Positions 1 through 6,606 of a stretch of DNA of 19,175 nucleotides are shown in pieces. Position 1 is the first letter of the stretch. Every line of letters begins with the position of its first letter. Below the pieces are notes generated by a model that ran no database searches, was not told the DNA's origin, and saw only the letters and a list, made by a program, of their open reading frames with translations. Source of the stretch: Pseudomonadota bacterium (GTDB lineage Bacteria > Pseudomonadota > Gammaproteobacteria > Burkholderiales > Gallionellaceae); the NCBI GenBank assembly GCA_021822115.1, contig JAJZSA010000048.1:1-19175 (forward strand), in the 5' to 3' direction. The position numbers and the translations under genes are program-made.

Positions 1-400
1 TCACGTCGGTCTTGCGTTCGCGCAGATAGGCGTCGTCGAACGCCTCGAACTGGGCGACCAGCTCGTCCATCTGCGTCTTCAGCGCCCACTCGGCATTGCA
101 GTGTTCGCTCTTCACCATCTCGCGCGCGGCATGGCTGATGTGCTCGTCGCCGAGGATCATCAGGTGCAAGTCGAGGAAGGCGTCGAACTCGGCAGCCGCC
201 AACTGCGGACGGTGCTCGCGCAAGCTGCTCAATTCATCGCGCGTGGCCTGCAAGGCCGCATCCAGACGTGCGACCTCTTCTTCCACCAGATGTTTGGGCA
301 ACTGGTAATGCGCCACCTCGAGCGAGGTGTGCGACACCAAGTGGGCACGGCCGATGGCGATGCCGCTGGAGACGGGCAACCCGTGCAGTGCGAACGTCAT
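1..400 (-). CDS. ptsI: PTS enzyme I (phosphoenolpyruvate-protein phosphotransferase), N-terminal part, cut by window edge
   Basis: Enzyme I takes phosphate from phosphoenolpyruvate and passes it to HPr in the cytoplasm, the first step of the PTS phosphorelay. Only the first 133 residues are visible, beginning MTFALHGLPVSSGIAIGRAH, which is the typical EI opening (G-x-P-x-S-x-G-I-A-I-G). The rest of the visible part is the helical HPr-binding region. The active-site histidine (near residue 190 in the family) lies outside the window. The start codon overlaps the HPr stop codon as ATGA, and an AAGG ribosome-binding site sits 4 nt upstream, so the start is well supported. It is the last visible gene of the gshA-apbE-EIIA-HPr-EI operon and is surely translated together with HPr. 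Confidence 0.93.
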   Translation of the reverse strand, partial: MTFALHGLPVSSGIAIGRAHLVSHTSLEVAHYQLPKHLVEEEVARLDAALQATRDELSSLREHRPQLAAAEFDAFLDLHLMILGDEHISHAAREMVKSEHCNAEWALKTQMDELVAQFEAFDDAYLRERKTDV

Positions 401-666
401 TCACCTTCTCCGAAATAATCGCCGATCAACGCCTGCAAGGCGGCCATCGCCTCATCTTCTTGGGCGCCGATGGTCTCGATGGTGATGGTGCTGCCTTTGG
501 CGGCAGCCAGCATCATCACGCCCATGATGCTCTTGGCGTTGATGCGCTTGCCGTTGCGCGACAGCCATACCTCGCACGGGAATTGCGAAGCGAGCTGGGT
601 CAGCTTGGCCGAGGCGCGTGCATGCAGCCCCAGCTTGTTGATGATCAGTGCGTCCTGTGTTGCCAT
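397..666 (-). CDS. ptsH: HPr phosphocarrier protein
   Basis: An 89-residue HPr, the normal family length. It carries phosphate from enzyme I to EIIA proteins. The phospho-accepting His15 lies in KLGLHARAS, with Arg17 after it. Ser46, in the INAKSIMGVMML stretch, matches the site that HPr kinase modifies in organisms that have that enzyme; no hprK is in this window. The longer open frame back to 822 is an artefact: the first methionine that gives the HPr fold is at 666, five bases after the EIIA stop codon, with AGAGGA about 10 nt upstream. Its stop overlaps the ptsI start. Together with the neighbouring mannose-type EIIA and the absence of EIIB or EIIC permease genes, it looks like a regulatory rather than a sugar-transporting PTS. 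Confidence 0.95.
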   Translation of the reverse strand: MATQDALIINKLGLHARASAKLTQLASQFPCEVWLSRNGKRINAKSIMGVMMLAAAKGSTITIETIGAQEDEAMAALQALIGDYFGEGE

Positions 667-671
667 GAAAC

Positions 672-1061
672 TCAATCCTCTCCCATCTTGACGATGCAAT
701 CGCGACCGCCCTCGAGGGCGATCTCGGCCAGTTCCGGCATGTTCTTGCTGGGGTGGCAGACCACGCGCAGCAGCATGGGCAGGTTCACTCCGGCCACGCC
801 CATGATGTGCTCCTCGCGGCACAGGCGGCGAGCCACGTTGCTGGGCGTGGCGCCGAAGATGTCGGCCAGGATGAGCACGCCGTTGCCGCGATCCAGTTCC
901 TGCACCAGCCGGTGGCCTTCGGCCAATTTCTGTTGCGGGTCATCGTCGGCATATACCGACAGCACCCTGACGTTCTCCGGCGTGCGTCCCAGCACATGGC
1001 GTACGCAGTCCACCAGACTCTCACCCAGCGCGTTATGCGCCACCACCAATATGCCCGCCAT
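672..1061 (-). CDS. PTS system mannose-family EIIA component
   Basis: A single-domain EIIA of the mannose family, 129 residues, cytoplasmic. The phosphorylated residue should be His9 in MAGILVVAHNALGESL, and the ADIFGATPSN loop near residue 66-75 is the family hallmark that lines the active site. It accepts phosphate from HPr, encoded right after it. With no EIIB, EIIC or EIID nearby it cannot move sugar on its own; in betaproteobacteria such EIIA-HPr-EI sets are thought to act as a regulatory relay, but its target cannot be seen here. The start at 1061 has a purine-rich AGGGGGC site about 6 nt upstream. It lies 39 nt after apbE in the same direction and is probably cotranscribed with it. Confidence 0.92.
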   Translation of the reverse strand: MAGILVVAHNALGESLVDCVRHVLGRTPENVRVLSVYADDDPQQKLAEGHRLVQELDRGNGVLILADIFGATPSNVARRLCREEHIMGVAGVNLPMLLRVVCHPSKNMPELAEIALEGGRDCIVKMGED

Positions 1062-1100
1062 CAGTTGCCCCCTGTGATCATGCGTCGCTTCCGTCGTGCC

Positions 1101-2129
1101 TCATGGTTCGACGATGACGACCGTCTTATCGTCGGTGAATTCTAGCCGTTTCTGCATGTCGCCGCTGAGGTGCACCCGGCCCTGGTCATCGATCAGCAAG
1201 GCATCTTCCAGTTGCATGGCGCGCGCGGCCTGACGCCAGCCGCCGACCCCGGCGATGAACAGCGGTTTGGAGGTCACATCCGAGCGCAGCCCAGCCTGTG
1301 TGCCATGGGTGAGCACGGTCACCGCCTGCACGCCCTGCACCGGCCAGCCGCTGCGCGGGTCGATCAGGTGGCAATAGCGTTTGCCGTCCAGCTCGAAATA
1401 GCGCTGGTAATCGCCCGAGGTGCCCACGGCCTCGCCATCGTGCAGCGCCAGCGTGGCCAGCGCGCCGGACCGGCGCGGATGCTGGATGCCGATCCGCCAC
1501 GGACGCGCACCATGCGTACCCAGTGCCATCACGTTGCCGCCGATGTTGATGAGCGCGTTGCGGATGCCTTGCGCGCGCAGGATGGCGGCGGCGCGGTCCA
1601 GCGCATAGCCTTTGGCATAGCCGCCCAGATCGAGCTGCACCGCACGGTTGCGGCTGCGCACCGTGTCGCCGTCGAAGCTGAGGTCGCTCATCTGCGGATG
1701 TTGCTTGAGCAGGGCGGCGATCTTCTTTTCGGCGGGCAACACCGCTTTGAACGTATCGTCATGGAAGCCCCACAGCGCGATGAGTCGGCCGATGGCCGGG
1801 TTGAAGGTGCCGCCGGAACGCTGCGCATAGGCAGAGGCATCCTGCAACATGGCGGTCACTTCGCCAGGAATCCGATAGGACTTGCCCTGTGCGATGGCGC
1901 TGTTCAGGCGGCTCAGCTCGGAAGGTTGCCAGGCATGCAGCAGATCGTGCAGGCGCTGGAACTCGGCCAGTACCGCGGCCACGCCCTGCTTCGCCTTGGC
2001 CTCATCCTCGCCGTAGATACTGACGTCGACGATGGTGCCGAACACATAGGCCTGCTCCTGATAGAGCGGCTGCTTGCCGCAGGCAGTAAGCAGCAAGAGC
2101 GCGGCCAGCGCGAGCCAGCGGCGCATCAT
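1101..2129 (-). CDS. apbE: FAD:protein FMN transferase (ApbE), lipoprotein
   Basis: ApbE attaches FMN, taken from FAD, to a threonine of target proteins outside the inner membrane (NqrB/NqrC, RnfG and similar subunits in known cases). The 342-residue product starts MMRRWLALAALLLLTACGKQ, a lipoprotein signal with lipobox LTAC. Recognisable ApbE blocks are VFGTIVDVSIYG, FNPAIGRLIALWGF, VQLDLGGYAKGYALDRA, INIGGNVMALG, GTSGDYQRYFELDGKRYCHL and IDPRSGWPV. The late metal-site block is SDVTSKPLFIAG rather than the commoner ADALATALFVMG, keeping the aspartate (about residue 284) and threonine. The start at 2129 overlaps the gshA stop (ATGA); the longer frame to 2687 runs inside gshA and is rejected. 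No flavinylated partner is in the window, so its substrate is unknown. Confidence 0.92.
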   Translation of the reverse strand: MMRRWLALAALLLLTACGKQPLYQEQAYVFGTIVDVSIYGEDEAKAKQGVAAVLAEFQRLHDLLHAWQPSELSRLNSAIAQGKSYRIPGEVTAMLQDASAYAQRSGGTFNPAIGRLIALWGFHDDTFKAVLPAEKKIAALLKQHPQMSDLSFDGDTVRSRNRAVQLDLGGYAKGYALDRAAAILRAQGIRNALINIGGNVMALGTHGARPWRIGIQHPRRSGALATLALHDGEAVGTSGDYQRYFELDGKRYCHLIDPRSGWPVQGVQAVTVLTHGTQAGLRSDVTSKPLFIAGVGGWRQAARAMQLEDALLIDDQGRVHLSGDMQKRLEFTDDKTVVIVEP

Positions 2130-3397
2130 GCGGTGAGCGCTTCCACTTCGACGGAGGCGGCCAGCATGGCCAGACGCGCGATCACGCCATAGGCATAGAA
2201 ACGGTTGGGCGTGTCGTCCGGCGCGCACTCGGGACTGGGCAACGTGCAGCATTGTTCGAACGCCAGCGGCTGGAACTTCATGCCGGGCGCATTCAGGTTC
2301 TCGTCCACGCCGCGCTCGGTGTGCACGCGATAGAAGCCGCCCACCACATAGCGATCGATCATGTACACCACCGGTTCGGCCACCGCGCCTTCCAGGTCCT
2401 CGAAGGTATACACGCCTTCCTGCACCAGCACGTCGGATACCTGCAGGCCTTCCTTGATCACCGCCATCTTGTTGCGCTGCTTGCGGTTGAGGTCGCGCAC
2501 CTCGCTGGCGTCCTTCACCGTCATGATGCCCATGCCGTAGGTGCCGGCGTCCGCCTTGACGATGGCGAACGGCGCCTGCTTCACGCCGTACTCGGCATAT
2601 TTGGCGCGCACTTGCTGCAACACCGCATCCACTTGCGCGGCCAGTGCATCCTCGCCCACGCGGCCGTGGAAATCGATCTGGTTGCACACCGCGAAATACG
2701 GGTCGATCAGCCAGGGGTCGATGCCCAGCAATTCGGAGAATTGGCGTGCCACCTGATGGTAGGCGGCGAAATGCTGCGATTTGCGCCGGTTGTGCCAGCC
2801 CGCTTGCAGCGGCGGCAATACCGTCTGTTCCAATCCCTTGAGGATGTCCGGCACGCCGCCGGACAGGTCGTTATTGAGCAGCACCATGCAGGGGTCGAAG
2901 CCGGCCACGCCGAGACGGTTGCCGGTGCGCACCAGCGGCTCCAGCGTGAGCGAGTTGCCGTTCGCCAGTTCCAGCGTGGTCGGCGCGGTGATCTCCGGCA
3001 GCAGCGAACCGATGCGGATGTTGAGGCCGGCCTGGCGCATGACCAGCGCCAGTTGCGCCACGTTCTGCAGATAGAACTGGTTGCGCGTGTGGTTCTCCGG
3101 GATCAGCAGCATGCCGCGCGCTTCCGGGCACACCTTGTCGATGGTGCTCTGCACCGCCTGCACACACAGCGGCACGAAATCCGGATTCAGGTTGTTGAAG
3201 CCGCCGGGGAACAGGTTGGTATCCACCGGCGCCAGCTTGAAGCCGCTGTTGCGCAGGTCCACCGAAGAATAGAACGGCGGCGTGTGCTCCTGCCATTGCG
3301 TGCGGAACCAGTGTTCGATCTGCGATTGGGCGGCGATGATGCGCTGCTCCAGTTCCAGCAGCGGACCTTTGAGCGCAGTGGTGAGATGGGGGACCAT
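2126..3397 (-). CDS. gshA: Glutamate--cysteine ligase, proteobacterial (Acidithiobacillus-like) type
   Basis: Catalyses ATP-dependent joining of glutamate and cysteine, the first and committed step of glutathione synthesis, in the cytoplasm. The 423-residue protein matches the GshA family found in many beta- and some gammaproteobacteria, which is distinct from the E. coli GshA fold group. Typical blocks are YSSVDLRNSGFKLAPVDTNL, PGGFNNLN, LLIPENHTRNQFYLQNV, PFAIVKADAGTYGMGIMTV (a nucleotide-binding-like glycine-rich segment) and RNKMAVIKEGLQVSDVLVQEG. It heads the operon that continues into apbE with an ATGA overlap. In many relatives gshB follows gshA; here apbE occupies that place. A probable -10 element (TAGAAT) lies about 30 nt upstream of the start. 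The start site has only a weak AGG ribosome-binding site. Confidence 0.93.
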   Translation of the reverse strand: MVPHLTTALKGPLLELEQRIIAAQSQIEHWFRTQWQEHTPPFYSSVDLRNSGFKLAPVDTNLFPGGFNNLNPDFVPLCVQAVQSTIDKVCPEARGMLLIPENHTRNQFYLQNVAQLALVMRQAGLNIRIGSLLPEITAPTTLELANGNSLTLEPLVRTGNRLGVAGFDPCMVLLNNDLSGGVPDILKGLEQTVLPPLQAGWHNRRKSQHFAAYHQVARQFSELLGIDPWLIDPYFAVCNQIDFHGRVGEDALAAQVDAVLQQVRAKYAEYGVKQAPFAIVKADAGTYGMGIMTVKDASEVRDLNRKQRNKMAVIKEGLQVSDVLVQEGVYTFEDLEGAVAEPVVYMIDRYVVGGFYRVHTERGVDENLNAPGMKFQPLAFEQCCTLPSPECAPDDTPNRFYAYGVIARLAMLAASVEVEALTA

Positions 3398-3424
3398 GGG
3401 ATGCCTGCGGAAAACGATGCCCGG

Positions 3425-3430
3425 ATTCTA
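3425..3430 (-). promoter_or_regulatory. Candidate -10 element for the gshA operon
   Basis: The minus strand reads GGCTAGAATCC about 30 nt before the gshA start codon, in the short gap between the upstream gene and gshA. TAGAAT matches the sigma70 -10 hexamer at five of six positions. No convincing -35 hexamer is present 16-18 bp upstream, so this is only a candidate. Confidence 0.4.
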
Positions 3431-3464
3431 GCCGATTTGGCCGGGAGCGCAGACTATGGCTTGT

Positions 3465-4169
3465 TCAATCCGGCAGGCTGGCGCGCAGCACGTCGCGGTC
3501 GAACCACCACTTGTCGCCCACGATGGCATCCACCACCGCAGCCAGACGCGGCAGGAAGACCTGCGGGTCACGCAGTTGCAGGTGATCCAGCCAGCGATCC
3601 ATGGCGGCCTGATCCTGCACGTTGCTGTGGCGCTGGGCGACCAGGGCGATCAGGCGGTCGGCAAGGAAACTCAGATCGCCGTGTCGTTCGTCGCTGGCGC
3701 GCAGATCCACCACATAGCGTGCGACCATCGCAGCGACGGCCGCGCCGTCGGAATCGTTCGGCGTCTCGTCCACCACGTGGACCAACATCGCCACCGTCAG
3801 CTCGGGATCGACCGGGAAGGTGACGGACAGCCAGATGCCCATGCCCAGCGCGGCGAGCGAATCCGGCTGCTGTGCCTGGAACAGCACGTCGCAGGCTTCC
3901 ACGGCATCCGCCCAAGCCTCGTGCTGCATGCAGATGAAGAAGGCCTCACGTGCGATATCCCAGGCTTCCTTGCGGCGCTCCAGTGCATTCAACATTTCGG
4001 CGACGTCGAGCTGCAATCTGGCGCGCGGGAGTGGCGCAACGTCAGTGGTGGTCGAAAGCGCCTGTAGTGCCTCCGCCAGCTTTTTCTTCAGTCCGGCACG
4101 TTCTTCCGCGCTCAGCCCGTCGTTGCTGTCGTTGACGAGCTTGGTGATGTTGATGGTCTTCTCGGTCAT
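3465..4169 (-). CDS. Unrecognised cytoplasmic protein, 234 aa
   Basis: I do not recognise this family. The product (MTEKTINITKLVNDSNDGLS...) has no signal peptide or membrane segment. It is acidic, alanine- and leucine-rich and apparently all-helical, possibly a degenerate TPR-like or helical-hairpin protein (for example RKEAWDIAREAFFICMQHEAWADAVEACDVLF). The C terminus holds the aromatic patch DKWWFDRDVL. The start at 4169 is chosen because it gives a normal N terminus; the extension to 4235 is proline-rich, low in quality and runs into the terminator region. No strong ribosome-binding site is visible. It is followed 67 nt later by gshA in the same direction and could be cotranscribed, though gshA seems to have its own -10 element. 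Confidence 0.75.
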   Translation of the reverse strand: MTEKTINITKLVNDSNDGLSAEERAGLKKKLAEALQALSTTTDVAPLPRARLQLDVAEMLNALERRKEAWDIAREAFFICMQHEAWADAVEACDVLFQAQQPDSLAALGMGIWLSVTFPVDPELTVAMLVHVVDETPNDSDGAAVAAMVARYVVDLRASDERHGDLSFLADRLIALVAQRHSNVQDQAAMDRWLDHLQLRDPQVFLPRLAAVVDAIVGDKWWFDRDVLRASLPD

Positions 4170-4228
4170 GGGAACGGAGCGGTGCGTGTGAGGGCGGGAG
4201 TTTAAACCAGTCGGCACGAGCACCGCAG

Positions 4229-4255
4229 AAAACAAAACCCCCGCCGCAGCGGGGG
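4229..4255 (-). terminator. Rho-independent terminator of the WG/SEL1/TPR operon
   Basis: The minus strand forms a perfect 7-bp stem, CCCCCGC with GCGGGGG, around a 4-nt loop (stem-loop 4238-4255), followed directly by GTTTTGTTTTC. It lies 23 nt after the stop codon of the TPR gene and so closes the operon that starts at 8268. Confidence 0.85.
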
Positions 4256-4278
4256 ATTCGGGCGTTCATCGAATGTGA

Positions 4279-4827
4279 TCAAAGCCCCTGTAGCAATTCT
4301 TCTGCATCGAAGATGCCCCGGTCCTGTGCTTCAAGGAAATCCTGTTTGGCTTTGGCCTTGTCGCCCGCCTGCAAGTGCACTTTGCCCCGGTTGAGATAGA
4401 AATAGCCGCAGGTCGGGCAGAGGTTGATCGCTTTGTCATAGTCGGCCAATGCACCCTTGATATCACCGAGGCCAGCCTTGGCCCGTCCGCGATAGGCGTA
4501 AGCCTCGTCGGCATCCTTCTTCCGCTTCAGGATGGCTTCGTAATCCGCGATGGCACCCTTGAAATCCTTGATGTTCAGCTTGGCGAGTCCGCGGTCACTG
4601 TAAGCGGAGATGAAATCGGGATCGGCCTTCAGCGCCTGGTCGTAGAGCGCGATCGCGCCGGCATAGTCCTCGGCCTCGAAACGTGCGCCTGCCGCATCGT
4701 AGGCTTGCTGTGCTTTTCCAGCTTCGGCGGCGGATGCAGCAGACATACCGAGGCAGGCGGTGAGCAGTGCACAGGCCAGGCTCCGCGTCAGGAAGGTTTG
4801 CGGCAAGAGAGAGGTCGTGGATGTCAT
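4279..4827 (-). CDS. Exported tetratricopeptide-repeat protein
   Basis: A 182-residue protein of unknown role. After an N-terminal signal (MTSTTSLLPQTFLTRSLACA, then LLTACLGMSAASAA) come about four TPR units, roughly residues 40-175, with the usual alternation of A/Y/G positions (for example SAYSDRGLAKLNIKDFKGAI and YFYLNRGKVHLQAGDKAKAK). TPRs bind other proteins, so it is probably a periplasmic adaptor or scaffold. The signal is ambiguous: ASAA is a good signal peptidase I site, but LTAC would also fit a lipobox. The start at 4827 has AAGGA about 8 nt upstream; the longer open frame to 5481 is an antisense-like reading of the SEL1 gene and is rejected. It sits 38 nt after the SEL1 gene and is followed by a strong terminator, so it is the last gene of that operon. 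Confidence 0.88.
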   Translation of the reverse strand: MTSTTSLLPQTFLTRSLACALLTACLGMSAASAAEAGKAQQAYDAAGARFEAEDYAGAIALYDQALKADPDFISAYSDRGLAKLNIKDFKGAIADYEAILKRKKDADEAYAYRGRAKAGLGDIKGALADYDKAINLCPTCGYFYLNRGKVHLQAGDKAKAKQDFLEAQDRGIFDAEELLQGL

Positions 4828-4865
4828 GGTGAGATTCCTTGTCGTCAGATTGGTCGGGGGGATTT

Positions 4866-6599
4866 CTATCGCAGCGTCTGCAATTCCTGTTCGGCTTCGG
4901 GGTGGCCCAGGGCGTGGGCCTTCTCCAGCCACTGGCGAGCTTGCGCTACGTCGCGCACGACATATTGTCCGTCCCGGTGATAGCGGCCCAGCGTCAGCGC
5001 CGCATGCGGGCCATAGGGCGCGGGCATCTCCGCCGCTTGTGCCAGCAGCGCGGTGCCCCGGTTGTCGCGCGGCCCGCCGACCCCGCGCAGCAGCATGTCG
5101 CCGTAATTGATCAGTCCCATCGGATGTCCCTGCTCGGCGCTGCGTCGCGCCCAGTCGCGTGCGGCGACGGGGTCGACCGGCACCAGTTCGCCGACTTCGA
5201 GGAAGTTGGCGTAGTTGGCCTGTGCCTCGGCATGTCCGCCTTCCGCCGCCGCACGCATCATGCGCACTGCGCGCGGGATATCCGCTGCCGTGTTGGGGGT
5301 GCCGGGGAACAACAGCATGGCGGCATCGAACTGCGCCTTGACCACGCCCGCGTCCGCCGCCCGCAGCAGCCAGCGCTCGCCCTCGGCGTGATCCACCGCG
5401 CCGCCCACCCCCTGCGTCAGGCAGAGCGAGTAGGAATACATGCCCGGCGCATAGCCGGCCTGGGCCGACTTCGCGATCCATTGCCGTCCGGCGGCATCGT
5501 CCTTGCCGATGGCGCGACCGTTGAAATAGGCGTCGGCCAGCAGATACATCGCCATGCCATCGCCCGCCTCGGCGCCGCGTTGCGCATACTGCAAGGCCTT
5601 CGCGCGATCCTGCGCGATGCCGTATTGCGCGCCGTTCACATAGAGCGAGGCGAGGTCGCCGTAGAGTTGCGGGAAATCGCGCGCAGCGGACTCATACCAT
5701 TGCAGCGCCTGCGCCGTGTCGCGCGGCACACCGTTGCCAGTCATCAGCGTCTGGGCAGCGAACATCTGCGCCGCCGTATCGCCCGCGTTCGCAGCCGGCC
5801 GCAGATAGTTCATCGCGGCCGCCGCATCGGCGGCGAGACCGCCCTTGCCCAGCAACAGCGCGCGGCCATAGCCGCTCTGCCCGCGCGTGCTGCCCTTGTC
5901 GGCCGCCTGCTTGTACCAGCGCACCGCCTCGGCGTCGTTCTGCTGCGTGCCGATGCCGAACTCGTACATCGTGCCGACGTTGCCGAGCGCGGTCTCTTCG
6001 CCGCCCTGCGCCGCCTGCAAGGTATAGCGGAACGCGGCCGCATCGTCTTTGGCCACGCCGATGCCGTTGGCATACATCGCGCCGAGCGCACTGGCAGCCA
6101 GCGCATCGCCGCCGCGGGCGGCCAGTTCGTACCACTGCGCGGCGGTGGCGGCGTTCTGCTGCGCCGCACCGACCCCGGCGCGATACGCGTCGCCCAGCGT
6201 GCGCGCCACCGTGGCATCGCCATTGCGTGCGGCGGCCTCCATGCGCTGCAGGATCTCGAAACCGCTGGGTTCGCGCGGCAGGGAGGCTGCGGCGGCCATC
6301 GCCGCCTTGCGCTCGGCACGTTCCGCCGCCTCGGCCTCGGCCATCGCGCGCTGGAAGGCGGCGAAGCGCGCATCACGTTCACGCGCGCGGCGTTCGTAAT
6401 AGCCGGCGTTCTGGCGCGCCATGTCGGCTAGCGCACCGGCGATGATGCCGTCGGTGCTGCGTTGTTCGGCGCGCAGCATCTCGTTCATGCGCGTGCTGAA
6501 GCGGTCGGCGTCGAACTGGCTGCGCCAGTCGGCATGGGAGGAAGCGGCAAATGCCGCCAGCAACAGGAACAGCAGGGGTTTGAGTGTTGATTTACGCAT
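4866..6599 (-). CDS. Exported SEL1-repeat protein
   Basis: A 577-residue protein whose function I cannot name. It begins MRKSTLKPLLFLLLAAFAAS and has a probable signal peptidase I cut after SSHA. Residues ~90-115 form an alanine/glutamate/arginine-rich helical, possibly coiled-coil, segment; the rest, about residues 110-575, is a chain of roughly a dozen SEL1-like repeats (units such as GDAYRAGVGAAQQNAATAAQ, ALGAMYANGIGVAKDDAAAF, VGTMYEFGIGTQQNDAEAV). SEL1 solenoids mediate protein-protein contacts and in bacteria often occur in envelope or signalling assemblies. Two ATG codons stand in tandem (6602 and 6599); the second is chosen because GAGG lies 5 nt before it. The gene begins only a few bases after the WG-repeat gene ends, so the two are probably translationally coupled. 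Confidence 0.88.
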   Translation of the reverse strand: MRKSTLKPLLFLLLAAFAASSHADWRSQFDADRFSTRMNEMLRAEQRSTDGIIAGALADMARQNAGYYERRARERDARFAAFQRAMAEAEAAERAERKAAMAAAASLPREPSGFEILQRMEAAARNGDATVARTLGDAYRAGVGAAQQNAATAAQWYELAARGGDALAASALGAMYANGIGVAKDDAAAFRYTLQAAQGGEETALGNVGTMYEFGIGTQQNDAEAVRWYKQAADKGSTRGQSGYGRALLLGKGGLAADAAAAMNYLRPAANAGDTAAQMFAAQTLMTGNGVPRDTAQALQWYESAARDFPQLYGDLASLYVNGAQYGIAQDRAKALQYAQRGAEAGDGMAMYLLADAYFNGRAIGKDDAAGRQWIAKSAQAGYAPGMYSYSLCLTQGVGGAVDHAEGERWLLRAADAGVVKAQFDAAMLLFPGTPNTAADIPRAVRMMRAAAEGGHAEAQANYANFLEVGELVPVDPVAARDWARRSAEQGHPMGLINYGDMLLRGVGGPRDNRGTALLAQAAEMPAPYGPHAALTLGRYHRDGQYVVRDVAQARQWLEKAHALGHPEAEQELQTLR

Positions 6600-6606
6600 C
6601 ATGGCC

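Noticed and set aside
3419..3446. CCCGG/CCGGG inverted repeat between the unassigned gene and gshA as a terminator
   Set aside because: Only a 5-bp stem with a long loop and no U-tract; it overlaps the candidate gshA -10 element.
2252..3823. Long plus-strand open frame (523 codons) opposite gshA
   Set aside because: It is antisense to a clearly conserved gene, its product is His/Arg/Gln-rich without any domain, and such frames are common opposite GC-rich genes.
4839..6431. Long plus-strand open frame (530 codons) opposite the SEL1 gene
   Set aside because: Arg/His/Ala-rich low-quality translation, and the minus strand has clear SEL1 repeats and a signal peptide.
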